From NCBI RefSeq assembly GCF_003205235.1, contig NZ_QJSM01000018.1:124001-188000 (forward strand): a stretch of DNA of 64,000 nt. Reading direction: 5' to 3'. This DNA comes from Thermoplasma sp. Kam2015 (lineage in GTDB: Archaea; Thermoplasmatota; Thermoplasmata; Thermoplasmatales; Thermoplasmataceae). How positions within the stretch are numbered: position 1 is the first letter of the stretch; each line of letters begins with the position of its first letter. Of the stretch, positions 7,398-16,750 are shown piece after piece. The translations under genes were made by a program, and so were the position numbers. Below the pieces are notes generated by a model that saw only the letters and a list, made by a program, of their open reading frames with translations, was not told where the DNA came from and searched no databases.

Positions 7398-8723
7398 ATG
7401 ATAGATGTAAAGCTCCTGAGATCCAATAGAGAATTATTTGAGAAGAACTGTGAATACAGAGGCGTGGATAAGGCGCCTATTGATGAATTTTTCAGGCTGG
7501 ATGAGGAGTGGAGAAACATAAACAAGGATCTCAATAACCTGAGATCACAGAAGAATAAGGAGACAAGGAAGATTGCTGAACTGATCAAGAAGAATGAGGA
7601 CCCATCCCTAGAGAAGAGGAACGTAGAGGAGATAAACGCTAAAATTTCGGATCTTGAGGATAGACTGAGAAAGATCGAGGAGGAGAGGGATCGGATCCTG
7701 TGGACCATACCTAACCTGATCCATGAGAGCGTTCCTGTCTGCTTTGGAGATGAAAACAACAGGCTCGTCAGATATGTGGGTCATGCGAAAGTATTTAAAG
7801 ACGATGTTGATGAATTTGAAAAATACTCTGGCAACAGTGAGGATTATGAGGTCATCTATGAGAGGCCGAAGAGCCATGTGGACCTGGGCCAGGATCTTGG
7901 CGTCATAGATCTCGAGAGTGCAGCAAGGATATCTGGTTCGCGTTTCTATTTCATAAAGAATAGGCTCCTGAAACTTGAGATGGCCCTAGAAAACTACGCT
8001 GTTGATTTCCTCTCGCAGCGCGGGTTTTCTGTTGTTGAACCTCCATACATGCTCAATCTGGACAGCATGAGAGGCGCAACTGACCTTGAGACCTTTAAGG
8101 ATACGCTGTATAAGATAGAGGGTGAAGATCTTTACCTTATAGCCACCTCGGAGCACTCAATCGCGGCGATGCTCTCCAACCAGTTCCTTGAGGAGAAGGA
8201 ACTTCCGGTTAGGGTTGCCGGCATATCGGCATGCTTCAGAAGAGAGGCCGGCGCACATGGCAAGGATACCAAGGGGATATTCAGAGTGCATCAGTTCAAC
8301 AAGATAGAGCAGTTCGTGTTCTGCCGGCCTGAGGATTCATGGGACTTTCTTGAGGAGATCCTGGGAAATGCTGAGGCAATATACCGCAGCCTGGGCATAC
8401 CCTACAGGGTCGTCAACGTCTGTTCTGGAGAGCTAGGCCGCCTCGCGGCAAAGAAATATGATATAGAGGCATGGTTCCCGGCTCAGGGAAAATTCAGAGA
8501 GATAGTTTCAGCATCAAACGACACCGACTATCAGGCCAGATCGCTTAACATAAAGTACAGGACGAGCGACGGAAACAAGTTCGTTCACACGCTCAACAGC
8601 ACCGCCATAGCAACTACAAGGATCCTCGTTGCCATAATGGAGAATTTCCAGGAAGGTGACAGGATAAGAATACCTGACGTTCTGGTTCCATACACCGGAT
8701 TCCAGTACATAGAGAAGGAATGA
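7398..8723 (+). CDS. serS: Seryl-tRNA synthetase (441 aa)
   Basis: A class II synthetase of the standard bacterial/eukaryal-type SerRS, not the rare methanogen form. The N-terminal 110 residues form the long antiparallel coiled-coil arm that grips the tRNA-Ser variable arm (many Lys/Glu heptads). Motif 2 is CFRREAGAHGKDTKGI near residues 276-291 and motif 3 is LNSTAIATTRIL near 399-410. Length is normal. It is transcribed on its own from a leaderless promoter and converges with ahcY, with only 2 nt between the stops. Confidence 0.97.
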   Translation: MIDVKLLRSNRELFEKNCEYRGVDKAPIDEFFRLDEEWRNINKDLNNLRSQKNKETRKIAELIKKNEDPSLEKRNVEEINAKISDLEDRLRKIEEERDRILWTIPNLIHESVPVCFGDENNRLVRYVGHAKVFKDDVDEFEKYSGNSEDYEVIYERPKSHVDLGQDLGVIDLESAARISGSRFYFIKNRLLKLEMALENYAVDFLSQRGFSVVEPPYMLNLDSMRGATDLETFKDTLYKIEGEDLYLIATSEHSIAAMLSNQFLEEKELPVRVAGISACFRREAGAHGKDTKGIFRVHQFNKIEQFVFCRPEDSWDFLEEILGNAEAIYRSLGIPYRVVNVCSGELGRLAAKKYDIEAWFPAQGKFREIVSASNDTDYQARSLNIKYRTSDGNKFVHTLNSTAIATTRILVAIMENFQEGDRIRIPDVLVPYTGFQYIEKE

Positions 8724-8725
8724 GG

Positions 8726-9958
8726 TTAAGTTCCCTCATCCCATGAATTCAAATATCTGATCTGTTCTTCGTTCAGCTGATCGAGCTCGCCTCCGAACTG
8801 TTTCAGTCTTATTTCTGCAACGTATCTGTCGATCTCGGCTGGAACCGGATAAACCTTCTTTTCCAATTTTTCGTGGTTCTTTACAAGGTACTCAGCTGTG
8901 AGCGCCTGAAGCGCAAAGCTCAGATCCATTATCTCAACTGGATGGCCCTGGCCAGCCGCCAGATTCACGAGCCTTCCATCTGCTATTATGTCCACGGTAT
9001 TTCCATTTTCCAGCTTGTACCGCTTTACAAATTCCCTGACTTCCTTTTTCTCCAGCGATCTCTTCTCTATCTCGGAGACCGCAACCTCGTTATTGAAATG
9101 GCCAGCGTTGGCCATAACTATGTTTTTCTTGGCCACGAGGGCATCCTCGTATTTGACAACGTCCTTCATGCCTGTTGCGGTTATGACCATATCGGCATCT
9201 CTTATCGCCCTGTTCATCCTCTTCACCTGGAAACCGTCCATTATTGCCTCGTTCGCCTTTATCGGGTCAATCTCGGTTACTATAACGTTTGCACCCATGC
9301 CCTTCAGTCTCATGGCTATTCCACGGCCGCAATATCCGTATCCAGCCACCACCACGGTTCTTCCCGCGATCAGAAGATTTGTTGCATTCATTATCCCGTC
9401 AAGCGTGCTCTGACCTGTACCATATCTGTTATCGAAGAGGTGCTTCATGTTTGCATCGTTAACATCGAACATTGGAAAGAGAAGTACTCCTGCCTTTTCC
9501 ATCGCCTTAAGCCTCTGGACGCCTGTCGTTGTTTCCTCATTTCCCCCGATTATGTTCCGGGCAAGGTCCTTTCTTTCTGTATGCACTATCTTCGTGAGAT
9601 CGCCGCCGTCATCTATGATTATATCTGGCTGAACATCAAGAGTTCGGTGAAGATACTCATAGTATTCTTCATTCGTCTCGCCCTTTCGTGCAAAAACGGG
9701 CATTCCATAATCTTCCTTTAAACTCTGCACCACAGAATCGTCGGAACTCAGTGGATTGCACGATGCCATCTTGATCTCTGCACCGCCTTCCTTCAGTAGG
9801 AGGGCAAATATCCCGGTCTTCGCTTCAACATGAAGGGCCATTGCTATCCTTATTCCCTTGAACGGTTTCTCTGTTTGAAACCGCTTTCTTATCTCTGCCA
9901 TGACTGGCATATGATCCCTGGCCCAGGCCAGTCTCAAGAAACCCTTGCTTTCTTCCAT
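8726..9958 (-). CDS. ahcY: S-adenosylhomocysteine hydrolase (adenosylhomocysteinase, 410 aa)
   Basis: Catalyses reversible hydrolysis of S-adenosylhomocysteine to homocysteine and adenosine, removing the inhibitor of methyltransferases. Visible features are AMHVEAKTG with the conserved His, DDGGDLTK, TTTGVQRL, FDVNDANMKHLFDNRYG with the catalytic Lys and Asp, and the NAD-binding loop GYGYCGRG near 206. It has the shorter archaeal form without the C-terminal KPxHYRY tail of animal enzymes. Some archaeal members prefer S-inosylhomocysteine, and this cannot be excluded from sequence alone. It is divergent from the MMPL-family gene at 10040 and convergent with serS. Confidence 0.95.
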   Translation of the reverse strand: MEESKGFLRLAWARDHMPVMAEIRKRFQTEKPFKGIRIAMALHVEAKTGIFALLLKEGGAEIKMASCNPLSSDDSVVQSLKEDYGMPVFARKGETNEEYYEYLHRTLDVQPDIIIDDGGDLTKIVHTERKDLARNIIGGNEETTTGVQRLKAMEKAGVLLFPMFDVNDANMKHLFDNRYGTGQSTLDGIMNATNLLIAGRTVVVAGYGYCGRGIAMRLKGMGANVIVTEIDPIKANEAIMDGFQVKRMNRAIRDADMVITATGMKDVVKYEDALVAKKNIVMANAGHFNNEVAVSEIEKRSLEKKEVREFVKRYKLENGNTVDIIADGRLVNLAAGQGHPVEIMDLSFALQALTAEYLVKNHEKLEKKVYPVPAEIDRYVAEIRLKQFGGELDQLNEEQIRYLNSWDEGT

Positions 9959-10039
9959 GCATAGAATATAGTGCTGATGTTGATAAAAGTTGATATTTAG
10001 TATCTAAATTCTTAATTAGTTAAATGAAATCAGGGCTCT

Positions 10040-13000
10040 GTGTTTGAGAACACATTCAGAAGGATAGGCACATTTTCAGCTAGGCACAGTGCAGCAGTAA
10101 TAGTTGCCTGGATCTTGGTTCTGGTAATTCTGGCGCCATTCGCTCCTGCTCTCTTTTCAGATACCAGTTATAACATAGCAAGCGATATAGTACCACCGAA
10201 TTCTCCGGCCAATATAGCGTCTAACCTGCAATCACAGTATTTTAACTCTTCCAACGATTCATCTTTTGTCATCGTCACAAACAATACGAGTATAGACAGC
10301 ATCGCATCGTTGCATGCTCTCATGAATATGCAAACGGCGATTCTGTCATATCTGCACAGAAATGGTTTCTCTGCAAACGCCTCAAGTATAATAACCATTG
10401 AAAACAGCACCTTACGGTCTGTATCTCTATCACTTGGGAGGGAGCTGTCAGGAATATATAAATTGAATGAAAATCTATATAATAGCAGTATTAAGATAAA
10501 CCAGACATTAAATCTAACGGCTGATTTTCTCTTTATTCCTGCGCTGGCCTATGTTAAGTATTTTGATATAACATTTGAAAGCGGCAAGAATTTAACACGG
10601 TCAGAGCTGTCGGGATACAGCAATGCAACCCAGTATATGTTGTACTTCTCCAAAACTCCATACGCTTCTCTTGCATCGCCATACCTGGCATCGTTCTCTG
10701 GATATATGAATAAAACTATAACAGGAAATGTGAGTTCTTTACCTGAAATTGCGAATACAGCTGTTAATGTGACAGCACTCGAACTTTCGAAAGAACTGGC
10801 TTCTGCCTCTCCATTTCTTTCCTTGGCGCTGATGTCAGTTGATGAGAACCTCACAATGACAGATTTCGTAAATATGTCTATATATATTCCATTTGCCAGA
10901 CAGTTTGTGGCAAACTCATTGATCTCTGATCTTTCAGGATATTCATCCATCATATCGGATCTAAACACAACCGCTGATCGTTTTGTCCTATCAATAGTGA
11001 ACATATCACTGAAGGACAACTATGCGGGTATACCGCATCTCACATCTTCTGAGGTATACAACGGTACGATATACAAGTTCAACGGAAATCCACTGGTGAA
11101 TCTGAATTCTAGGTATCTTCTACCATACCTTATGGATCTCCTAAACGCCGGCAATACTAATGGTTCATATATAAACAGCACTGTCAATCATACGCTTTAC
11201 GATGAAACATTTCTGAGCTATCCCGTGGTTCCGTCGCAGTATGTGATGGGTTCTTTTGTAGGTTATGGCAACACAACCGAGATCTTTGCATTCTCACTGA
11301 ATAAGAATTATACAATATCTACGCTGAATTCGGTGAATAAGATAGCCTCCTCATATGTTTCCACAAAGCCGGTTAACGGTGTATATTATACTGCTGGTAC
11401 AGATGTCCTGGATCAGCAGATAGAACAGGAGGTCATGACTGGATTGGTGCGGGCACTCATTATAGGCATAGTGCTGTCCATACTCATAGTTGGCCTTTTC
11501 TTCAGATCTCCCGTCGCCGCATTTCTTCCATTCAGTCTCTTCCTAATGTCATCCATAATTTCATTTGGCCTCAACGATCTTTTGTATCGTTATATCCTGC
11601 ATTCAACGGTGTCGTTCGTCACCCCAACGCTGCTGCTCATACTCCTGCTCGGTCTCACCAGCGATTATGTTGTATATATAATGTCTAGGTACAGGCGCGA
11701 ACTCTACAGAAACGGCGGTGACCCTATCCCAGAATCCTCTAAGTGGGCCGGTCATGCCGTCTTCACGTCCGGTATAACGGTCGCTCTTTCCTACATAGTG
11801 CTCTATCTGTTCAAGGTTCCAATATTCAGCGACGCTGGTATCACGAACGCTGTGGGCGTTATAGTATCCATAATGCTGGCAAATACTTTCCTCATAGCTC
11901 TTTTCAGCAGGTTGGGATACCGGACGTTCTGGCCGGCTAAGAACAAAAGGATACCCATGGAGGGTACGATGGAAAGAATATCAGGTATTGTACTCAGGAA
12001 CAAGAAGAAGATACTGGTAATATTCATGTTAGTCGCTTTCGGATCGCTGTACGTTTATGCCTCCACACCGACCAATATGAATGTCTTCAGCCTCATACCA
12101 CCCAGCAGCGGCATACAGTCCGCAGTGGTGGTAAACCAGAGCTTCCACAGGGATCTTTTCTTCGAGAGTTTTGTAATCGTGAAATTCAGCGAGCCAGTGA
12201 TATCCAATGGAACATACAATGTTGCGGAGATAAATCAGATCACCAAGCTGGAGAACATGATAGCAGGTCTCAGCGGTGTGGCAGAGGTTTATGGTCCGAC
12301 CTATCCATACGGCAAGTACGTCAATCTGGACAGGCTCCCATCAAATTACGTTTCCACCTACAGATCTCAGATAAACTCCTACATTGGAAAGGATCCAAGG
12401 TACGTGATGATTGAGTTTGAATTATCCAACATAAGCTGGTCTAATGCCGCCACCTCGTTCATAAACAGGCTTCCATCGGAGATATCATCCTACATGGGCA
12501 ATTCGCTTACGTTTTATGTTGGTGGTCTTACGGCCGGTCTTGATGCCGCCTATAGCCATACACTGCATACATTTGAGGAGATGATACCAATACTGGCGGC
12601 CTCTATATTCGTCATATTGGCCATACAGCTCAGCTCAGTATTCACTCCGTTGAGGCTTATACTTATGGTTCTTGCATCTGTCATAGTGGGCCTCATGATA
12701 ATTTACTGGATAGTCTACTATGTCTATCATCTCCCAATAATCATATTCATGCCCATGTTCACCTTCGTCACTCTCCTGGCGGTGGGCCTTGATTACGACA
12801 TATTCATGATTACGAGGGCCAGAGAGGGCGTGATGAAGGGAATGACAGACGAGGATGCCATAACCACAAGCATAAAGGAGAATGGTGGTATAATAGTCAC
12901 TCTTGGTTCGCTGCTTTTCGTCACATTCGGTTCGCTCTACTTCAGTGATCTTCAGCTGATCGAGGAAATAGGCGGCGGATTAGCCATAGGCGTGCTCATA

Positions 13001-13093
13001 GATACTTTTCTGAGCTGGCCGTTCTTCGTTCCGGCCGTCATGCTCCTGATGAAGAAATGGAACTGGTGGCCATCTAGGATCAGAAAGATTTAA
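10040..13093 (+). CDS. MMPL/RND-superfamily membrane protein with large glycosylatable outer domain (1017 aa)
   Basis: The duplicated architecture is one transmembrane helix, a large outer domain (about 35-470), a cluster of membrane helices (about 470-640), another helix with a second outer domain (about 665-820), then the final helix cluster. This is the RND/MMPL layout of lipid or hydrophobe exporters. The conserved TM4-type segments TSDYVVYIMSRYRRE and GLDYDIFMITRAREG carry the Asp-Tyr pair of this family. The first outer domain contains roughly two dozen N-x-S/T sequons, fitting a heavily N-glycosylated surface domain. The start is a GTG. The C-terminus KKWNWWPSR is typical of archaeal MMPL proteins. 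Substrate unknown. hsp20 follows 55 nt after the stop but has its own promoter. Confidence 0.85.
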   Translation: MFENTFRRIGTFSARHSAAVIVAWILVLVILAPFAPALFSDTSYNIASDIVPPNSPANIASNLQSQYFNSSNDSSFVIVTNNTSIDSIASLHALMNMQTAILSYLHRNGFSANASSIITIENSTLRSVSLSLGRELSGIYKLNENLYNSSIKINQTLNLTADFLFIPALAYVKYFDITFESGKNLTRSELSGYSNATQYMLYFSKTPYASLASPYLASFSGYMNKTITGNVSSLPEIANTAVNVTALELSKELASASPFLSLALMSVDENLTMTDFVNMSIYIPFARQFVANSLISDLSGYSSIISDLNTTADRFVLSIVNISLKDNYAGIPHLTSSEVYNGTIYKFNGNPLVNLNSRYLLPYLMDLLNAGNTNGSYINSTVNHTLYDETFLSYPVVPSQYVMGSFVGYGNTTEIFAFSLNKNYTISTLNSVNKIASSYVSTKPVNGVYYTAGTDVLDQQIEQEVMTGLVRALIIGIVLSILIVGLFFRSPVAAFLPFSLFLMSSIISFGLNDLLYRYILHSTVSFVTPTLLLILLLGLTSDYVVYIMSRYRRELYRNGGDPIPESSKWAGHAVFTSGITVALSYIVLYLFKVPIFSDAGITNAVGVIVSIMLANTFLIALFSRLGYRTFWPAKNKRIPMEGTMERISGIVLRNKKKILVIFMLVAFGSLYVYASTPTNMNVFSLIPPSSGIQSAVVVNQSFHRDLFFESFVIVKFSEPVISNGTYNVAEINQITKLENMIAGLSGVAEVYGPTYPYGKYVNLDRLPSNYVSTYRSQINSYIGKDPRYVMIEFELSNISWSNAATSFINRLPSEISSYMGNSLTFYVGGLTAGLDAAYSHTLHTFEEMIPILAASIFVILAIQLSSVFTPLRLILMVLASVIVGLMIIYWIVYYVYHLPIIIFMPMFTFVTLLAVGLDYDIFMITRAREGVMKGMTDEDAITTSIKENGGIIVTLGSLLFVTFGSLYFSDLQLIEEIGGGLAIGVLIDTFLSWPFFVPAVMLLMKKWNWWPSRIRKI

Positions 13094-13100
13094 ATATTTA
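13091..13100 (+). promoter_or_regulatory. TATA box of the hsp20 operon
   Basis: TAAATATTTA overlaps the stop of the upstream gene; 25-30 nt downstream lies the palindrome at 13115-13135, where transcription would begin. Confidence 0.45.
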
Positions 13101-13114
13101 TTTTTAATATTAGG

Positions 13115-13135
13115 TTGTCAACCATCGGTTGACAA
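13115..13135. promoter_or_regulatory. Perfect palindrome, candidate operator of hsp20
   Basis: TTGTCAACC (13115-13123) and GGTTGACAA (13127-13135) are perfect 9-bp inverted arms around a 3-bp spacer. The site lies between the TATA box and the hsp20 start, at the expected transcription start, where a bound repressor would block initiation. The second gene of the operon encodes a winged-helix protein that could be that repressor. Confidence 0.6.
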
Positions 13136-13148
13136 GTAGGTGGTGAAT

Positions 13149-13688
13149 ATGGCAAAGAAGGATGAATTCGATGATTGGGACGACATGTTTGACGAGTTCT
13201 TCAAGGACTTCGGCATAGACATAAAATCCCTGAACAACAGGCTGATGAGGATATGGAACAGGATACTTAACGATCCGAACATGACCATGTCTGAACCATA
13301 TGTGTACGGATTTACATACAGAATTGGCTCCGACGGAAAACCTATATTCCAGGAATTCGGTAATGTACCTGGTATAACGAGGGGGGCGAGGCCTATAGAG
13401 CGCGGAGTTAGAGAGCCGATAACCGATATCAACGACGACGAAAAGAAGGTCTACGTGACATTCGAGCTTCCAGGCGTCAGCAAGGAAAACATAGATCTGA
13501 AGATATCAGAATACAACATAACGCTGAACGTGGATGAGGATCAGAGGAAGTACTATAAGAGCATAGACTTCGACTACAAGCTTAAACCTGAGACCGCCGC
13601 GGCAAAGTTCAACAACGGCCTTCTGGATGTGACGGTTGAAAAGGCCACCAGCAAGGAAGGCAGTGGAAGGAAAGTTTCGATAGAATGA
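13149..13688 (+). CDS. hsp20: Hsp20/alpha-crystallin small heat-shock protein (179 aa)
   Basis: An ATP-independent chaperone that holds unfolding proteins. The N-terminal arm is acidic (FDDWDDMFDEFFKDF), a long linker follows, and the alpha-crystallin domain occupies about residues 90-175, ending in the family hallmark FNNGLLDVTV and a Lys-rich tail. The ATG at 13149 is preferred to the upstream GTG codons (13140, 13143) because AGGTGGTGA is positioned as its ribosome site. A perfect palindrome at 13115-13135 lies at the promoter. The stop overlaps the start of the following winged-helix gene, so the two are translationally coupled. Confidence 0.92.
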   Translation: MAKKDEFDDWDDMFDEFFKDFGIDIKSLNNRLMRIWNRILNDPNMTMSEPYVYGFTYRIGSDGKPIFQEFGNVPGITRGARPIERGVREPITDINDDEKKVYVTFELPGVSKENIDLKISEYNITLNVDEDQRKYYKSIDFDYKLKPETAAAKFNNGLLDVTVEKATSKEGSGRKVSIE

Positions 13689-14284
13689 TGGACGACATAG
13701 ATCTTTTTATTTCTGCCATTGAAAATTCTACGAGGCGTGAGATTATAAAGATGCTCACTCAGCTTGAGAGATCGTATGCTCTGGAGCTGAGCAAGAGCAT
13801 CGGTCTCAGCCAGCAAGCCATATTGAAGCAACTTGATCTTCTTGAAAAGGCTAATCTAGTAACCAGCATAGGGTTTGTTCCAAGTGATCTTGGCGCCAAG
13901 AGGAAGATATATCTGCCCTCTGGATTCTCATCAGTGTTCATAGACTATGGGCGCAACTTCTTCGCCATAAGGCGCATACCTATCGAGACCAAGGAAACTA
14001 GGATCGAAGGCATGGGAGATGCTATGAAAAGATTGAGAGATATCAACAGGCAGATAGACGATCTCACAAGGATGCGCACAGATCTGATAAAGGAAAAGGA
14101 CAGCCTGATAACCGCAATAAAGGACAGCTTGGATCAGAATGATGGGATCTCCCGTGAGGTGATCACTGTATACCTTGATACGATGAGCATCGCGGAGACT
14201 GCAAGGATCACCGGCCTCAGTGAACTGGAGGTAGCTGAGATACTCAGCAGTCTTGGTCTGATTGAAGATGGAATAGAGGAATAA
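13685..14284 (+). CDS. Winged-helix DNA-binding protein with coiled coil, candidate hsp20 regulator (199 aa)
   Basis: Residues 5-75 form an ArsR-like winged helix (REIIKMLTQLERSYALEL, then GLSQQAILKQLDLLEKANLV, ending in the wing with GAKRKIYLP). Residues about 112-150 form a coiled coil that probably dimerises the protein, and the last 40 residues look like a second helix-turn-helix (SIAETARITGLSELEVAEIL). The ATG overlaps the hsp20 stop (ATGA), so it is co-expressed with the chaperone. Family members with this build are archaeal transcription regulators. A role as autoregulator of the hsp20 operon through the 13115 palindrome is inference from position. Confidence 0.78.
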   Translation: MMDDIDLFISAIENSTRREIIKMLTQLERSYALELSKSIGLSQQAILKQLDLLEKANLVTSIGFVPSDLGAKRKIYLPSGFSSVFIDYGRNFFAIRRIPIETKETRIEGMGDAMKRLRDINRQIDDLTRMRTDLIKEKDSLITAIKDSLDQNDGISREVITVYLDTMSIAETARITGLSELEVAEILSSLGLIEDGIEE

Positions 14285-14386
14285 TTTCGCTTTTTCATAT
14301 CCGCATTCATCTAAACTTTGTCGTATTACGCTTCTGGTTGAAAAATGATATATAGATGCATGAATTATTTTTTCAGGTGAAAAAAA

Positions 14387-15088
14387 ATGTCTGATGAAAG
14401 CAGGTTTCCATTGATAGGTGAGAAATTCCCCGAGATGGCGGTGGAAACGACGCAGGGCAGCATGAAGCTTCCTGATCAGTATAAAGGTAAATGGTTCATG
14501 CTGTTCAGCCATCCAGGTGACTTCACTCCGGTCTGTACCACCGAGTTTTACTCATTCGCAAGGCGATACGACGACTTCCAGAAACTCAATACAGATTTGA
14601 TAGGACTTTCCGTGGACAGCGTTATAAGCCATATAGAATGGATAAACTGGATCAAGGACAACCTGAAGATCGAGGTTCCGTTTCCAATAATCGGAGATTC
14701 GATGGGGCGTGTTGCTTCAAGGCTTGGGATGATACAGGCCGAGTCCTCAGCAGCGACTGTCCGCGCGGTATTCATAGTGGATCCAAACTCTGTGGTCAGG
14801 CTCATAATGTATTATCCTCTGGAGATTGGCAGGAACGTTGATGAGCTTCTTCGGGCCATAAAGGCGCTGCAGACGTCAGATAAATACAAGGGTGCAATGC
14901 CTGCCAACTGGCCATACAATGAACTGATAGGCGAAAAGATGCTCAACTCCGCGCCGAAGAATGTGAAAGACATCCCGGCAAGGATGAAGGAGTACAAGGG
15001 CTATGCATGGTGGCTGACGTACAAGGATGTACCGGATAACGAGGTTCAGGAGATAAAGAAGATCGTAAAAACAAAGGACGAGAAGTGA
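14387..15088 (+). CDS. Peroxiredoxin, single-cysteine type (233 aa)
   Basis: Reduces hydrogen peroxide and organic peroxides. The active site [12 protein letters not shown] near residues 43-54 has the peroxidatic Cys with its Thr, and the partner Arg is in [13 protein letters not shown]. The long C-terminal domain (about 165-233, PANWPYN, then the WW pair) is that of the archaeal Prx6-like group. This is the only cysteine in the protein: the two C-terminal cysteines found in Aeropyrum-type enzymes are absent, so resolution must use an external thiol or protein. AGGTGA 9 nt before the ATG is the ribosome site, and ATATATAG upstream is a possible TATA box. A T-rich tract follows the stop. Confidence 0.93.
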   Translation: MSDESRFPLIGEKFPEMAVETTQGSMKLPDQYKGKWFMLFSHPGDFTPVCTTEFYSFARRYDDFQKLNTDLIGLSVDSVISHIEWINWIKDNLKIEVPFPIIGDSMGRVASRLGMIQAESSAATVRAVFIVDPNSVVRLIMYYPLEIGRNVDELLRAIKALQTSDKYKGAMPANWPYNELIGEKMLNSAPKNVKDIPARMKEYKGYAWWLTYKDVPDNEVQEIKKIVKTKDEK

Positions 15089-15102
15089 TTTTTTCATTTT
15101 TC
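15089..15102 (+). terminator. T-rich terminator after the peroxiredoxin gene
   Basis: Two T tracts (TTTTTT, then CATTTTT) directly follow the stop codon, the usual archaeal intrinsic termination signal. No hairpin is needed or seen. Confidence 0.4.
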
Positions 15103-15164
15103 AATATTCATAGGTTTTTCAACTATGTTCAATAAATTTTTATGATTGTTAACGCTGAAAGATT

Positions 15165-16040
15165 ATGGAAATCAGGACTGCTGCAGTCGTGGGTAGCGGG
15201 GTCATGGGACAGGGCATAGCCCAGGTCTTTGCCCGGTCTGGATATCCGGTTACCATAATCGATGTCAGGGAGGATATCCTCGCAAATGCCATAAAAAATA
15301 TACGTGAAGGTCGCTATGGGCTGATAAACCTTGTGAAAAAGGGCACGATCACCGAGGCAGAAATGAACGTAATTATGGGCCGCATAAAAACTTCAACGGA
15401 GTACCAGTCGTTATCGAATGCGGACATAGTCGTGGAGGCGGTGCCCGAAGATCTCAATCTCAAGAGAAAGGTGTTCGTGGAGATAGAGAAGCATGTGCGT
15501 GAGGACACCATAATGGCCTCCAATACTTCTGGCATCACCATAGCGGAAATAGCTCAGGATCTTAAGGCAAAGGGGAGAGCTGTTGGAATGCACTGGTTCA
15601 ACCCGGCCGGCATAATGAAGCTGATAGAGGTTGTCAGGGCAATGATGACGTCGGAAGATACGCTGAACACAGTGGTTGATCTTTCAAAAAAGCTTGGGAA
15701 AACGCCAGTGGTGGTGGCAGATGTTCCAGGCTTCTTCACCACCAGGTTCATAGCGGGGTGGCTCCTCTCAGCGATCAGATCCTATGAGGAGGGGGTAGCA
15801 TCCAAATCCGACATAGATACGATGACGAAGCTTGCATTCGGCTTCCCCATGGGGCCGTTTGAACTCATGAATATAATAGGAATAGATACGGTGTATCATA
15901 TAGCCGAATACCTCAGGGAGGAGACTGGCGATCCACAGTTTGTTCCGCCAATATCCCTGAAGCAGATGGTGATCAACGGATACCTCGGTGATCCAAAGGT
16001 CAAGTATGGTAGCAGGGGAGGCTGGTTCGACATACAGTGA
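15165..16040 (+). CDS. 3-hydroxyacyl-CoA (3-hydroxybutyryl-CoA) dehydrogenase (291 aa)
   Basis: NAD-dependent oxidation of L-3-hydroxyacyl-CoA in beta-oxidation-like pathways. The Rossmann loop GSGVMGQGIAQVFARSG is at residues 10-26, the catalytic His and Asn sit in MHWFNPAGIMKLIEVV, and the helical C-terminal domain has PGFFTTRFI and GFPMGPFELMN. It is the stand-alone form, without a crotonase domain. An uracil-DNA glycosylase gene begins 6 nt after its stop. It could work with the acyl-CoA mutase at 1.4 kb in short-chain acyl-CoA metabolism, which is inference. Confidence 0.93.
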   Translation: MEIRTAAVVGSGVMGQGIAQVFARSGYPVTIIDVREDILANAIKNIREGRYGLINLVKKGTITEAEMNVIMGRIKTSTEYQSLSNADIVVEAVPEDLNLKRKVFVEIEKHVREDTIMASNTSGITIAEIAQDLKAKGRAVGMHWFNPAGIMKLIEVVRAMMTSEDTLNTVVDLSKKLGKTPVVVADVPGFFTTRFIAGWLLSAIRSYEEGVASKSDIDTMTKLAFGFPMGPFELMNIIGIDTVYHIAEYLREETGDPQFVPPISLKQMVINGYLGDPKVKYGSRGGWFDIQ

Positions 16041-16046
16041 TATCAG

Positions 16047-16736
16047 ATGGCGTCCGATGAGAGATGGATCAGTATAGCTGAGATGAACGATCAGCTGATC
16101 TCCTGCAGGAAATGTCCAAGGCTAGTCCACTTCAGGGAGGCTGTTGTGGGCAGAGATAAACGTTTCCGCGGTCAAGCATACTGGGCCAGGCCGGTTCCAG
16201 GATATGGAGATATCAACGGCCATATCCTGATAGTCGGACTGGCCCCGGCAGCCTCAGGAGGAAACAGAACAGGAAGGGTCTTCACTGGAGATAAGAGTTC
16301 AGACTTCCTGGTTTCATGCCTGCACGAGGTGGGGATAACAAATCAGCCAACTTCGGAGAGCAGGGACGACGGTTTAAAGTACAATGATGCGTATATAACT
16401 GCAGCCGTGAAATGCGTACCACCAGATAATAAGCCAACGCCGGAAGAGATCACAAACTGTTCTGTGTATCTCCGTTCTGAGATATCGATGATGAAAAACC
16501 TCAGGGTGATACTTGTACTCGGTCAGATAGCATTTCAGGCAGTTCTTAAGCTGCTTGCTGATCAATCGATATCAAGATCCGGATACAAATTCTCTCACGG
16601 CGCAGTGTACAGTCTGAACGGTGTAAGCGTAGTGTGTTCTTACCATCCAAGCCCGCGCAATGTGAACACAGGCAAACTGAGCAGAGACGATTTCATAGGC
16701 GTTCTGAAGAAGGTCAAGGAGCTGGCATCGAACTGA
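16047..16736 (+). CDS. Family 5 uracil-DNA glycosylase (UDGb type, 229 aa)
   Basis: Removes uracil, and in this family also hypoxanthine and related damaged bases, from DNA. Motif A is GLAPAASGGNRTG near 72-84; an Ala where family 4 enzymes have an acidic residue defines UDGb. The second motif is HPSPRNVNTG near 193-202. Cysteines in CRKCPRL and in VKCVPPD plus TNCSVYL are placed to bind a 4Fe-4S cluster. The gene starts 6 nt after the dehydrogenase stop and is probably co-transcribed. At the growth temperature of this organism cytosine deamination is fast, which makes the role plausible. Confidence 0.92.
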   Translation: MASDERWISIAEMNDQLISCRKCPRLVHFREAVVGRDKRFRGQAYWARPVPGYGDINGHILIVGLAPAASGGNRTGRVFTGDKSSDFLVSCLHEVGITNQPTSESRDDGLKYNDAYITAAVKCVPPDNKPTPEEITNCSVYLRSEISMMKNLRVILVLGQIAFQAVLKLLADQSISRSGYKFSHGAVYSLNGVSVVCSYHPSPRNVNTGKLSRDDFIGVLKKVKELASN

Positions 16737-16750
16737 TCCTCGATGCGGGT

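Noticed and set aside
8873-9721. Long frame antisense to ahcY
   Set aside because: It is a shadow of the SAH hydrolase gene; translated product has no domain and neighbouring strands show clear coding on the other side.
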